From Rhodothermaeota bacterium MED-G19 (lineage in GTDB: Bacteria > Bacteroidota > Bacteroidia > Cytophagales > MED-G16), in assembly GCA_002457315.1 (NCBI GenBank), contig NTKI01000002.1, positions 62,001 through 126,000 on the forward strand: DNA of 64,000 nt, given 5' to 3'. The stretch's first letter is position 1; every line of letters starts with the position of its first letter. Positions 36,113 through 44,494 of this stretch are shown here, in pieces. The notes beneath the pieces are model-generated. The model made no database searches, was not told the DNA's origin, and saw only the letters and a list, made by a program, of their open reading frames with translations. The position numbers and the translations under genes are program-made.

Positions 36113-37076
36113 CCCCAGTCTCTTCTATTTTATAACCCTTCCTATCAGAATTAATCTGAATTACCAACTCCGAAAGAAAACCAACTAAGAATAATTGAAC
36201 ACCAATAATAATTGAAACCAAAGCAATATAAAATAATGGTTGGTCTGTGACAGGTCTAATTAAGTCTAAAGGTACATTCTCTGAAATTTTATTTATTTTT
36301 TCATAAACAATTAAACCAACTGAAATAAAACCAATAATGAAAAACAAAACACCAAAAGTTCCAAAAAAATGCATTGGCCTTTTCTTAAATCTATAGACAA
36401 AACTCACTGATAATAAGTCTAGAAACCCTCTTATATATCTCTCCATTCCAAATTTTGTTTTTCCAAATTTACGTTTATTATGATTAACTTCCTTCTCTCC
36501 TATATTTTTATATCCATTCCATTTAGCAATCAATGGAATATATCTATGCATCTCACCATATAAATTAATAGAATCTATAACCCCCCTCTTATAAATCTTT
36601 ATACCACAATTAAAATCATTTAATTTGATACCTGAAAAAATTCTAGTTACCATATTAAAAAATTTTGATGGGATAGTCTTAGACAACGGGTCATTTCTTT
36701 TTTTCTTCCATCCTGATACAAGGTCAAAACCCTCTTTAGAAATAACTTTGTATAATTTATAAATTTCTTCAGGATCATCTTGTAAATCTGCGTCCATTGT
36801 AAGAACATAATTACCATAAGACGCTTTAAAACCTGCATCAAGCGCATCAGACTTACCATAATTTTTTATAAATTTTATTGGGGTAATGTTAGAATATTTT
36901 TTTTCTAAACATACAATTTCATACCATGTATTATCAGCACTCCCATCATCAACAATAATAACTTCAAAAATTATATTTTGATTTTGTAAATTATTATAAA
37001 TTGATTTAACTAAAATAGGTAATGATTCTTCCTCGTCAAATGAGGGAATTACAATAGATAAATCTATATTTCCCAT
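36096..37076 (-). CDS. Polyprenyl-phosphate glycosyltransferase (DPM1/GtrB-like GT2)
   Basis: The 326-residue protein matches the dolichol-phosphate mannose synthase/GtrB class: VIPSFDEEESLPILV, VIIVDDGSADNTW, TMDADLQDDPEEI (DxD) and NDFNCGIKIYKR, then two membrane helices (FFGTFGVLFFIIGFISVGLIV and FYIALVSIIIGVQLFLVGFL). Such enzymes load a sugar onto undecaprenyl phosphate for use by membrane glycosyltransferases. A candidate user, the DUF2723 protein, lies 11 kb downstream; the link is inference. It starts one base after the dihydroorotase-like gene ends. Confidence 0.88.
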   Translation of the reverse strand: MGNIDLSIVIPSFDEEESLPILVKSIYNNLQNQNIIFEVIIVDDGSADNTWYEIVCLEKKYSNITPIKFIKNYGKSDALDAGFKASYGNYVLTMDADLQDDPEEIYKLYKVISKEGFDLVSGWKKKRNDPLSKTIPSKFFNMVTRIFSGIKLNDFNCGIKIYKRGVIDSINLYGEMHRYIPLIAKWNGYKNIGEKEVNHNKRKFGKTKFGMERYIRGFLDLLSVSFVYRFKKRPMHFFGTFGVLFFIIGFISVGLIVYEKINKISENVPLDLIRPVTDQPLFYIALVSIIIGVQLFLVGFLSELVIQINSDRKGYKIEETGDVKKS

Positions 37077-38336
37077 TTACTTTAAATTTGTTTTAGAGCC
37101 GACAACGACACCATTTACCTTACCTCTTAATGACCAATTCATCCATGGAGAATTAGAAGATTTTGATAAATTAGTATTTTCATTAAAATCCCATGAACCC
37201 TTATCATCAAAAATTGTAAATAGTGCTCTATCTCCAATTTTAATTTCTGGAGAATTTATACCTAAAATTTTTCTAGGATTAGATGTAACTTTTTGAATTA
37301 TTTTATCAAAAGAAATCTTAGATGATAGCTCTAACATGTTTGAATAAAAAGTTTGCAATGAAATAATCCCAAAACTTGCATTTTCAAATTCACAATTCTT
37401 AGAATCATAATCTTGGGGTTGATGGTTTGATGTAATGACATCAATAGTATCATCTTCTAAACCTCTAATTAATTCTTGGATGTCTTCATTTGACCTTAAA
37501 GGAGGAAATACTTTATAGTTAGTATCAAAATCAAGAATTTTTGAATCATCTAAAAGAAAATTATAAATAGGTACATCGCATGTTACAGAGAGTCCTCTCT
37601 TCTTAGCTTCCCTTATAAGATTCACAGATTCTTTGCATGAAATTCCTGAAAAATGAATTTTTCCCTTAGTATACTCTATTAATGATATATCTCTTTTAAT
37701 TGCTATTGTTTCAGATATATATGGTATTGATTTTACACCCAAAATATTACTATTCAAACTGTCATTTACCAGACCGCTAGACAAAAATCTCTCCCTAGGT
37801 TTTGATATGTATACACCATTAAACTGTTTAAGATACAATAGGGTATTTAAAACCAACTCAGTGTTATCAATTCTAGAATCAGAAAATGCAATTGCTCCCT
37901 CATTGTTTAAATCCATCAGATCATTCATTTCATGACCATCCCCATTCTTTGTAACTGAAGCACATGGATATATTTTACACAATTCATTTTTTGAATTGTT
38001 CATTATATATGAAATATCATTTTTAGTCTGAATAACTGGATTAGTATTTGGACTAATTACAACCTCAGTAAAACCAGAACTACATGCTAAATAAGTCCCA
38101 GATTGTAAGTCCTCTTTATATTCATATCCAGGATCACAAAAATTAGCATTTAAATCAATCCAGCCAATTGATATTTTACTTGATTTACAATCAATTTTTT
38201 TTCTTACTTTATCATTAATTTTACCTTTAGAGATCTTCTTTATTTTTCCATCTAAAGAAATTAGAATATTAACTAAAGAATTATGATATTTTGATGTTGG
38301 ATCTGAAACAACTAAGGAGTTTAGCAACAAAGACAT
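37077..38336 (-). CDS. Dihydroorotase-like protein lacking the metal-binding histidines
   Basis: The 419-residue amidohydrolase-fold protein is related to PyrC/AllB: LVNILISLDGKIKKI, then GWIDLNANFCDPGYEYKEDL where true dihydroorotases have DxHxHxRxPG, and SNHQPQDYD in place of the usual DHAPH. Both histidines of the HxH motif are therefore missing, so it is probably inactive as a dihydroorotase, like the non-catalytic PyrC-prime proteins. I start at ATG 38336 (MSLLLNSLVVSDP); the longer frame opens at a TTG (38345) that lies inside the promoter element. Confidence 0.8.
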   Translation of the reverse strand: MSLLLNSLVVSDPTSKYHNSLVNILISLDGKIKKISKGKINDKVRKKIDCKSSKISIGWIDLNANFCDPGYEYKEDLQSGTYLACSSGFTEVVISPNTNPVIQTKNDISYIMNNSKNELCKIYPCASVTKNGDGHEMNDLMDLNNEGAIAFSDSRIDNTELVLNTLLYLKQFNGVYISKPRERFLSSGLVNDSLNSNILGVKSIPYISETIAIKRDISLIEYTKGKIHFSGISCKESVNLIREAKKRGLSVTCDVPIYNFLLDDSKILDFDTNYKVFPPLRSNEDIQELIRGLEDDTIDVITSNHQPQDYDSKNCEFENASFGIISLQTFYSNMLELSSKISFDKIIQKVTSNPRKILGINSPEIKIGDRALFTIFDDKGSWDFNENTNLSKSSNSPWMNWSLRGKVNGVVVGSKTNLK

Positions 38337-38342
38337 TAAAAG

Positions 38343-38372
38343 CAAATTTAGATAAAACTAAAATATTATCAA
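38343..38372 (-). promoter_or_regulatory. Promoter of the dihydroorotase-like gene (TTG-19-TAAATTTG)
   Basis: On the minus strand TTG (38370-38372) and TAAATTTG (38343-38350) are separated by 19 bases, a full match to the pattern. The start codon at 38336 lies only 7 bases past the element, so the mRNA would be leaderless or nearly so. Confidence 0.6.
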
Positions 38373-38385
38373 TATACAATACAGA

Positions 38386-39654
38386 TTAATTAATGTATAT
38401 GGTTTCTTCTCTATCAGGTCCCAATGAAATTAACTTAATATTAACTCCAGTCTTGTCCTCTATGAATCTAATATAATCTTTAAAATTTTCTTCTAATGAA
38501 TCATAATCTTTACATGAGTTAGTAGATGAGGTCCATCCATCAAAAGTTTTGTATATAGGTTCAATATCTTCTGAGTCAATTGACGAAGGAAAGTAGTCTA
38601 TCTCTTTACCTTTATAATTGTACCCGACACATATCTTGACTTCTTTAAAATCAGATAAAACATCTGCTTTCATCATATAGAGTTTAGTTACTCCATTAAG
38701 CATGACTGAATATTTTAGAGCGGGGATATCAAGCCACCCACACCTTCTTGGTCTACCTGTTGTTGAGCCAAATTCATTACCATTAATCCCTATTTGTTTA
38801 CCCTCCTCATTAAAAAGTTCAGTAGGGAAAGGTCCAGCTCCAACTCTTGTACAATATGCTTTAAATATACCAAAAACTTCACCTATTTTCTTAGGAGAAA
38901 TTCCTAAACCAATACAAGCTCCTGCAGTTGTTGTATTTGAAGAAGTCACAAATGGATAGCTTCCAAAATCTATATCTAATAAAGTGCCTTGAGCTCCCTC
39001 TGCTAAAATTTTTTTATTTTTTTCAACATTTTTATTAATTAGATATTCAGTATCAAGGATATCAAACTGCTTTAAGAAATCTATAGAATCAAAAAATTGT
39101 GTTTCTTCATTTTGAAATTGTTCATTATAATATCCGTCTAAGAAATAATCATGATAAGATTTTTGAAGTTTATACTTGTCATGAAATGATTCTGATAAAA
39201 CATCCCCAACTCTAAGACCATGACGCCCAATTTTATCTTGATAAGTTGGTCCAATTCCTTTTAAAGTTGATCCAATTTTTTTATCTCCTTTATTTTCTTC
39301 TAGAACCCTATCAAGTAATCTGTGGACAGGTGATATTAATTGAGCTCGAGAAGAAATAGTTAAAATATTTTTTAACTGAATGTCAAATTTATCATGAATC
39401 TGAGTTACTTCTTTCATAAAAATAACAGGATCAAGAACTACACCATTTCCTATTATATTATATTTATCTTCTCTAAAAATACCTGAAGGGATTTGATGCA
39501 AAACATGCTTTATTCCATCAAATTCCAAAGTATGACCAGCATTAGGCCCACCCTGAAACCTCGCAATAAAATCATAATTAGGGGCTAAGAAATCAACTAT
39601 CTTTCCTTTACCTTCATCCCCCCACTGAAGTCCTAAAAGTACATCTACAGACAT
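38386..39654 (-). CDS. purA: Adenylosuccinate synthetase
   Basis: PurA makes adenylosuccinate from IMP, aspartate and GTP. The 422 residues open VLLGLQWGDEGKGKIVD, followed by GGPNAGHT, GIGPTYQDKIGRHGLR, EGAQGTLLDIDFGSYPFVTSS and STTGRPRRCGWLD. It sits directly after the Fur-family gene (abutting at 39654/39655) and precedes the dihydroorotase-like gene. Confidence 0.97.
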   Translation of the reverse strand: MSVDVLLGLQWGDEGKGKIVDFLAPNYDFIARFQGGPNAGHTLEFDGIKHVLHQIPSGIFREDKYNIIGNGVVLDPVIFMKEVTQIHDKFDIQLKNILTISSRAQLISPVHRLLDRVLEENKGDKKIGSTLKGIGPTYQDKIGRHGLRVGDVLSESFHDKYKLQKSYHDYFLDGYYNEQFQNEETQFFDSIDFLKQFDILDTEYLINKNVEKNKKILAEGAQGTLLDIDFGSYPFVTSSNTTTAGACIGLGISPKKIGEVFGIFKAYCTRVGAGPFPTELFNEEGKQIGINGNEFGSTTGRPRRCGWLDIPALKYSVMLNGVTKLYMMKADVLSDFKEVKICVGYNYKGKEIDYFPSSIDSEDIEPIYKTFDGWTSSTNSCKDYDSLEENFKDYIRFIEDKTGVNIKLISLGPDREETIYIN

Positions 39655-40092
39655 TTATTTTTTGTTTTTCTCACCAAAAAAATATAGTGAATGGTTTTTA
39701 ATTTTAACATCAAACATTTCTTCTAAAGTGTTTTTTATAGATTGTATTCTAGGATCACAAAATTCAATTATTTCATTGTTGTCTAGTATTATATGATCAT
39801 GTTGTCTGAAGCCAAAAGACTTTTCATACTTTGCTAGATTATCTTTAAAAACATGTCTAGTAACAAGCTCTAAACTAACTAATAACTCCAAGGTATTATA
39901 TATAGTTGCTCTACTAACTCTATATTTTTTATTTATCATCTGAGAATAAAGTTCATCAGCATCAAAATGATGATCAAAAGAATACACTTCATTGATGATG
40001 GCGTACCTTTCTGGAGTTTTTCTTAGACCCTTTAATTCTAAGTGCTTATCGAGAATTTTATTTACCTCTTTTAAAATTGATTTACTTTCCAT
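39655..40092 (-). CDS. Fur family transcriptional regulator (no CxxC zinc site)
   Basis: The 145-residue protein has the winged-helix DNA-binding half of Fur proteins (LKGLRKTPERYAIINEVY, YRVSRATIYNTLELLVSLELV) and a dimerisation half with RQHDHII and EFCDP. The structural CxxC expected right after HDH is replaced by LDNN, leaving a single Cys (C112), and no C-terminal CxxC is present. Metal specificity (iron, peroxide sensing, zinc) cannot be told. It lies between relA/spoT (3 bases upstream) and purA. Confidence 0.87.
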   Translation of the reverse strand: MESKSILKEVNKILDKHLELKGLRKTPERYAIINEVYSFDHHFDADELYSQMINKKYRVSRATIYNTLELLVSLELVTRHVFKDNLAKYEKSFGFRQHDHIILDNNEIIEFCDPRIQSIKNTLEEMFDVKIKNHSLYFFGEKNKK

Positions 40093-40095
40093 TTT

Positions 40096-42306
40096 TTACA
40101 AATCTAATCTCACAACATTATTAACATTTGGAACACTTTGTAATCTCTTAATCAATTTAGATAATTGCAAGGTATCAGATACAAATAACTCAATTTTACC
40201 ATCAAATATCCCTTCATTTAAATCTACATTTATTGATTTCATATTAACTCTAAGTTGTGATGATATTATTTTAGTAACATCATCAATCACTCCAACCCTA
40301 TCTGTACCATCTATTGAGAGAGAAGTAATAAGTTCTATCCCTGACTCAGAATACCAATTAGCTTTAATAATTCTATATGCATATTTTGAAAGTAGCTCAG
40401 GGGAATTCTTACAATTTGTCCTATGAACTTTAATTCCTTCACCTACTGTGACAAAGCCAAAAATATCATCACCAGGTATTGGTTTACAACATCTTGAGAG
40501 AGAATAATCAATGTTATCTTTTTTACCTTCAAATTCAATTAATTTATCTTTTTGATCTAAGCTTCTTCTGTTTGATTTAGACTTATCTAAATCAATCTCA
40601 ATTATACTACTCTTAGACTTGTCTTTTACTTTTTTTAGATGTTCTATATATTCCTTTATCCTCTTGAGATTAAAAGAACCCTTTGCTATATCATAATAAA
40701 ACTCAATAATACTTTTGTATTGAAAATAGTTTGAAACTTTAGAAATGTTTTCATCAAAATCTATTTTTAATTGTTTGAATTTTCTTTTTATTACATCTTT
40801 ACCCTGACTTGATAAATTTTTTCTCTGTCTATTAATATTATTCTTAATTGCCGACTTTGCCTTTGAAGTGACAACCTTGTTCAGCCAATCTTCAGATGGT
40901 TTTTGAATTGTAGAAGTAATTACATTTACTTGATCCCCGCTTTTTAGTTTATAATTAATGGGAACAAGTTTGTCATCAATTTTAGCCCCAGTGCATCTTG
41001 AACCTAATTCTGAGTGTATAGAAAATGCAAAATCAAGTACTGTTGAGTCTATTGGCAAAGTGATAAGGTCCCCATTTGGAGTAAACACAAATATCTCTTC
41101 ATTGTATAGATTACCTTTGAAATCATCAATAAATTCTTGAGGAGAATAGTTTTTTTGACTAATTAAATCTCGAATTGAACTTATCCAGTCATCAAACTGA
41201 GTATTCATTTTAACTTTCTCTTTATATTTCCAATGAGCTGCAAATCCCTTTTCTGCAATTTCATCCATTCTAAAACTTCTTATTTGAACTTCTACCCATT
41301 TACCCGAGTTACTCATTACAGTAGTATGTAAAGACTCATAACCATTAGTTTTTGGTGTAGAGATCCAGTCTTTCAATCTATCAGGGTTAGGATGATAACA
41401 ATCAGTCACACAAGAATAAGCTTGCCAGCATTCAGTTTTTTCATCGTTTATTTCTGATTTAAGAATAATTCTTATGGCAAATAAGTCATAAATTTCTTCG
41501 AAAGATTTTTTCTGCGACTTCATTTTATTGCTTATTGAATAGATTGATTTTGGTCTTCCAATGATTTTAAAATTTAAATTATATGAAGAAAGTTTATTTC
41601 TTATTGGCCTAATAAATGATCTTATAAACTTATCTCTTGATAATTTAGTCTCACTAAGCTTTTTAGAAACCATCTTATAGCTTCTATTGTCAGTATATTT
41701 TAAATACAAATCATCTAGCTCAGATTTAATGGAATATAGACCAAGTCTATGAGCTAAAGGAGAGTAAATATAAATTGTTTCAGATGAATTTTTAAGCTGA
41801 GCACTTCTTGACATACTATCAAGTGTTCGCATGTTATGTAACCTATCAGCAAGTTTTATTAGAATAACCCTAACATCATCAACTAATGTTAATAACATTT
41901 TCTTAAAATTTTCGGACTGGATAGATGAACCTGGGGACAATACTCCTGAAATTTTTGTAAGTCCATCACATATCTTAGCTACCCTTACTCCAAATTCTTT
42001 TTTAATAAATTCTAATGTTATATCTGTATCTTCAACCACATCATGAAGTAAAGCTGCTATAATAGAAGTTGCTCCTAAACCAATTTCTTGTACACATATT
42101 TGAGCAACACTAATTGGATGTAGAATATATGGCTCTCCAGATTTCCTTCTCATCTCTTTATGAGCCTCTAAAGAAATTCTAAAAGCTTTCTTTATATCCT
42201 TTGAGTCATCTTTTGAAATAAAGGATTTAGAGTGTCTAAGTAACTTTTTATAGGCTCTAAGAATAAGTTGATTGTCCTTACCTTCTAGTGTTAGATTATT
42301 TTTCAT
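40096..42306 (-). CDS. RelA/SpoT family (p)ppGpp synthetase/hydrolase
   Basis: The 736-residue protein controls the stringent response. Domains in order: HD hydrolase (HPISVAQICVQEIGLGAT... ALLHDVVEDTD, intact HD and ED), synthetase (RPKSIYSISNKM, GYESLHTTV, EIQIR-like VEVQIRSFRMDEIAEKGFAAHW), TGS (IFVFTPNGDLITLP), and a C-terminal ACT domain with SRCCKPIPGDDIFGFVT before it. Both catalytic halves look intact, so it is a bifunctional Rel. First of a minus-strand set with fur and purA; divergent from tRNA-Leu. Confidence 0.95.
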   Translation of the reverse strand: MKNNLTLEGKDNQLILRAYKKLLRHSKSFISKDDSKDIKKAFRISLEAHKEMRRKSGEPYILHPISVAQICVQEIGLGATSIIAALLHDVVEDTDITLEFIKKEFGVRVAKICDGLTKISGVLSPGSSIQSENFKKMLLTLVDDVRVILIKLADRLHNMRTLDSMSRSAQLKNSSETIYIYSPLAHRLGLYSIKSELDDLYLKYTDNRSYKMVSKKLSETKLSRDKFIRSFIRPIRNKLSSYNLNFKIIGRPKSIYSISNKMKSQKKSFEEIYDLFAIRIILKSEINDEKTECWQAYSCVTDCYHPNPDRLKDWISTPKTNGYESLHTTVMSNSGKWVEVQIRSFRMDEIAEKGFAAHWKYKEKVKMNTQFDDWISSIRDLISQKNYSPQEFIDDFKGNLYNEEIFVFTPNGDLITLPIDSTVLDFAFSIHSELGSRCTGAKIDDKLVPINYKLKSGDQVNVITSTIQKPSEDWLNKVVTSKAKSAIKNNINRQRKNLSSQGKDVIKRKFKQLKIDFDENISKVSNYFQYKSIIEFYYDIAKGSFNLKRIKEYIEHLKKVKDKSKSSIIEIDLDKSKSNRRSLDQKDKLIEFEGKKDNIDYSLSRCCKPIPGDDIFGFVTVGEGIKVHRTNCKNSPELLSKYAYRIIKANWYSESGIELITSLSIDGTDRVGVIDDVTKIISSQLRVNMKSINVDLNEGIFDGKIELFVSDTLQLSKLIKRLQSVPNVNNVVRLDL

Positions 42307-42362
42307 CTCAAAATATATAAAGATAATTTAAATTAAATTTTCTCATTAAAATAATTTATTTC

Positions 42363-42370
42363 TAGATTTG
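42363..42370 (+). promoter_or_regulatory. Candidate -7 element for tRNA-Leu-tig-clpP (TAGATTTG)
   Basis: TAGATTTG matches TAnnTTTG and ends 16 bases before the mature tRNA 5' end. The 21-base gap between tRNA and tig holds no comparable element, so this promoter may serve all three genes. Confidence 0.5.
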
Positions 42371-42386
42371 CACACTTATTTATTTA

Positions 42387-42468
42387 GCGGATGTGGCGAA
42401 ATTGGTAGACGCACTAGATTTAGGATCTAGCGCCGCGAGGCTTGGGGGTTCGAGTCCCTCCATCCGCA
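42387..42468 (+). tRNA. tRNA-Leu (anticodon UAG)
   Basis: The 82-base sequence folds as a class II tRNA. The acceptor strands GCGGATG and CATCCGC pair fully, with A as discriminator; the D loop has GGTAGACGC, the anticodon stem CTAGA/TCTAG encloses TTTAGGA with anticodon TAG, a long variable arm follows, and the T arm reads GGGTTCGAGTCCC. No CCA is encoded. Confidence 0.97.
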
Positions 42469-42489
42469 CAAATCAAAATTTATATAAAC

Positions 42490-43821
42490 TTGAAAATTAA
42501 AAAAACAAAAATCTCTAGCACTGAATCAAACATAAACTTGATACTAGAGAAAAATGATTATATCAGTCAATTTGAAAACAAATTGAAAGAACTTAAAAGA
42601 AAAGCAAATTTAAAAGGTTTTAGACCTGGTATGGTTCCTGTTCAACTTTTAAAGAACATGTATGGAAAAGGGGTACTACTAGAAGAAATTAATAAAATTG
42701 TTAGTGAAAAGATTAATAATTATATAAAAGAGTCAAAAATAAAAATTATAGGGGAGCCTAAACCTGAAAAGAACGAAATAGACAAGTTAGATATTAATGA
42801 CCTTGATGATTTTATTTTTGATTTCAAAGTTGGTCATCTAAGTGATTTTAAACTTAATACTTTTAAAAAATCTCAAAAATTTAATCTTCATACTATAAAA
42901 GTTGATAATAAAACTATTGAGGAAACCATTAGAAACCTTAAAACTCAATATGCAGATACTAATGATTTAAAAGAAGTAACTGAGAAGTCATCAGTTTACT
43001 GTGAAATTAGTTTTGAAGATAAAAGTAAAAAAGGCCTTTTAGATTTGGCAAATCTTGACAAAACTGAAAGTAAAAAAATTATTTCTAGGAAAAAAGGTGA
43101 AACAATATTGGTTGATCTAAAAAAGCTATCTAAAAATAAAGTTGATACATTATCTCAAATAATTGGAGAACCTGTAGAACTGAAAAAGTTTCCAGAAAAA
43201 GTTCAAATTAAAATTGAAAATATAATAGAAAGAACACCTGCAAAACTTAATCAATCATTTTTTGATAAAATTTTTGGAGTAGGAAAAGTAAAAAATAAAA
43301 AAGAATTTGAGAATGAAATAAAAAAATCTATTGAATATAATTATTTGAAAGAAACTGAATTCTTTCTTAATAAGGAAATTGAAAAAGAAATTTTATCAAA
43401 AAACAAAATTGAAATTCCTAATAAATATGTGAAAGATTGGATATCAAATAATAATGATGAAGAAACATCTAAAAAATTATTAAATGAAGAGTTTGAGAGT
43501 TACTGTAATCAAATTAAGTGGTCTTACATTGTTGATGACATTATAGAGTCAAATAAAATTAAGGTTGAAAATTCAGAGATTGAAGATATGGCAAAAAATC
43601 AGATTCAACATCAGTTAATGTCTTCAGGTATGCAGAATATGAGCAAAGATATTGACAAATTCGTAGACAATTATTTGAGACATAACAAAGGAGAAAACTA
43701 TTTGAAAATTTTCAATCAAATAAAATCCAATAAAATATTAAATCATATCAAAGAAAAAGTTACTATTACTAAAAAGTCAATAACATTTGATAAATTTAAA
43801 GATCTAGCAAAAAATATATAG
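42490..43821 (+). CDS. tig: Trigger factor
   Basis: Trigger factor is the ribosome-bound chaperone and prolyl isomerase at the exit tunnel. From the chosen TTG at 42490 it has 443 residues. The N-terminal ribosome-binding domain carries the signature GFRPGMVP (normally GFRxGxxP) followed by MYGKGVLLEEINKIV; the PPIase domain is reduced, and the long helical C-terminal arms follow. The open frame extends back into the tRNA gene, which cannot be translated; TTG gives MKIKKTKISSTE, matching the family start. clpP follows one base after its stop. Confidence 0.9.
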   Translation: MKIKKTKISSTESNINLILEKNDYISQFENKLKELKRKANLKGFRPGMVPVQLLKNMYGKGVLLEEINKIVSEKINNYIKESKIKIIGEPKPEKNEIDKLDINDLDDFIFDFKVGHLSDFKLNTFKKSQKFNLHTIKVDNKTIEETIRNLKTQYADTNDLKEVTEKSSVYCEISFEDKSKKGLLDLANLDKTESKKIISRKKGETILVDLKKLSKNKVDTLSQIIGEPVELKKFPEKVQIKIENIIERTPAKLNQSFFDKIFGVGKVKNKKEFENEIKKSIEYNYLKETEFFLNKEIEKEILSKNKIEIPNKYVKDWISNNNDEETSKKLLNEEFESYCNQIKWSYIVDDIIESNKIKVENSEIEDMAKNQIQHQLMSSGMQNMSKDIDKFVDNYLRHNKGENYLKIFNQIKSNKILNHIKEKVTITKKSITFDKFKDLAKNI

Positions 43822-43822
43822 T

Positions 43823-44494
43823 ATGGATAAAAAAGAATTAAGAAAATATTTAGTAAAAGATAAGAATATAAATGGTCTAACTTTTGATAAGTATGTTGAA
43901 AAGGTTGAGAGTATGACTAGAGCAGTTATTGAAGAGAGACCAACTAACTTCAGAGAAATTGATGTGTTTTCAAGACTTATCATGGATAGAATTATATTCT
44001 TAGGTATGGGGATTGAAGAAAATATATCAAATATTATTACAGCTCAACTTCTTTTTCTAGAATCTGTAGATTCTAAAAAAGACATTCTTTTATATATCAA
44101 TAGTCCTGGAGGATCTGTATACGCCGGTCTAGGGATTTATGATACGATGCAATATGTTTCCCCAGATGTTGCAACAATATGTACTGGTATGGCAGCATCC
44201 ATGGGGGCAGTGTTACTATCTGGAGGTCAAAAAGGAAAAAGATCAGCTCTCAAGCATTCTAGAATTATGATTCATCAACCAAGCGGTGGTATGCAAGGTC
44301 AGTCCACTGACATGGAAATTACACTTAAGCAAATGCAAGAGTTGAGAAAAGATTTATACAATATATTATCTCACCATACAGGAAAGAAATATGCAGAAAT
44401 AGAAAAAGATTCAGATAGAGATAAATGGATGAGATCAGAGGAAGCTAAATCATATGGCATAATAGATGAAGTGCTAACAAAAAAGAAATCATAA
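43823..44494 (+). CDS. clpP: ATP-dependent Clp protease proteolytic subunit
   Basis: ClpP forms the tetradecameric protease chamber used by ClpX or ClpA/C. The 223 residues show the Ser126 motif GMAASMGAV, His151 in IMIHQPSGG and Asp196 in EKDSDRD, the catalytic triad. YINSPGGSVYAGLGIYD is also typical. The tig-clpP order is widespread, normally followed by clpX; clpX is not here, since lpxB converges and overlaps by 6 bases. Confidence 0.96.
   Translation: MDKKELRKYLVKDKNINGLTFDKYVEKVESMTRAVIEERPTNFREIDVFSRLIMDRIIFLGMGIEENISNIITAQLLFLESVDSKKDILLYINSPGGSVYAGLGIYDTMQYVSPDVATICTGMAASMGAVLLSGGQKGKRSALKHSRIMIHQPSGGMQGQSTDMEITLKQMQELRKDLYNILSHHTGKKYAEIEKDSDRDKWMRSEEAKSYGIIDEVLTKKKS

Noticed and set aside
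42442-42489. N-terminal extension of trigger factor into the tRNA
   Set aside because: The extra residues (MGVRVPPSAQ...) are a translation of the tRNA T arm and acceptor stem; TTG 42490 gives the family-like N terminus.
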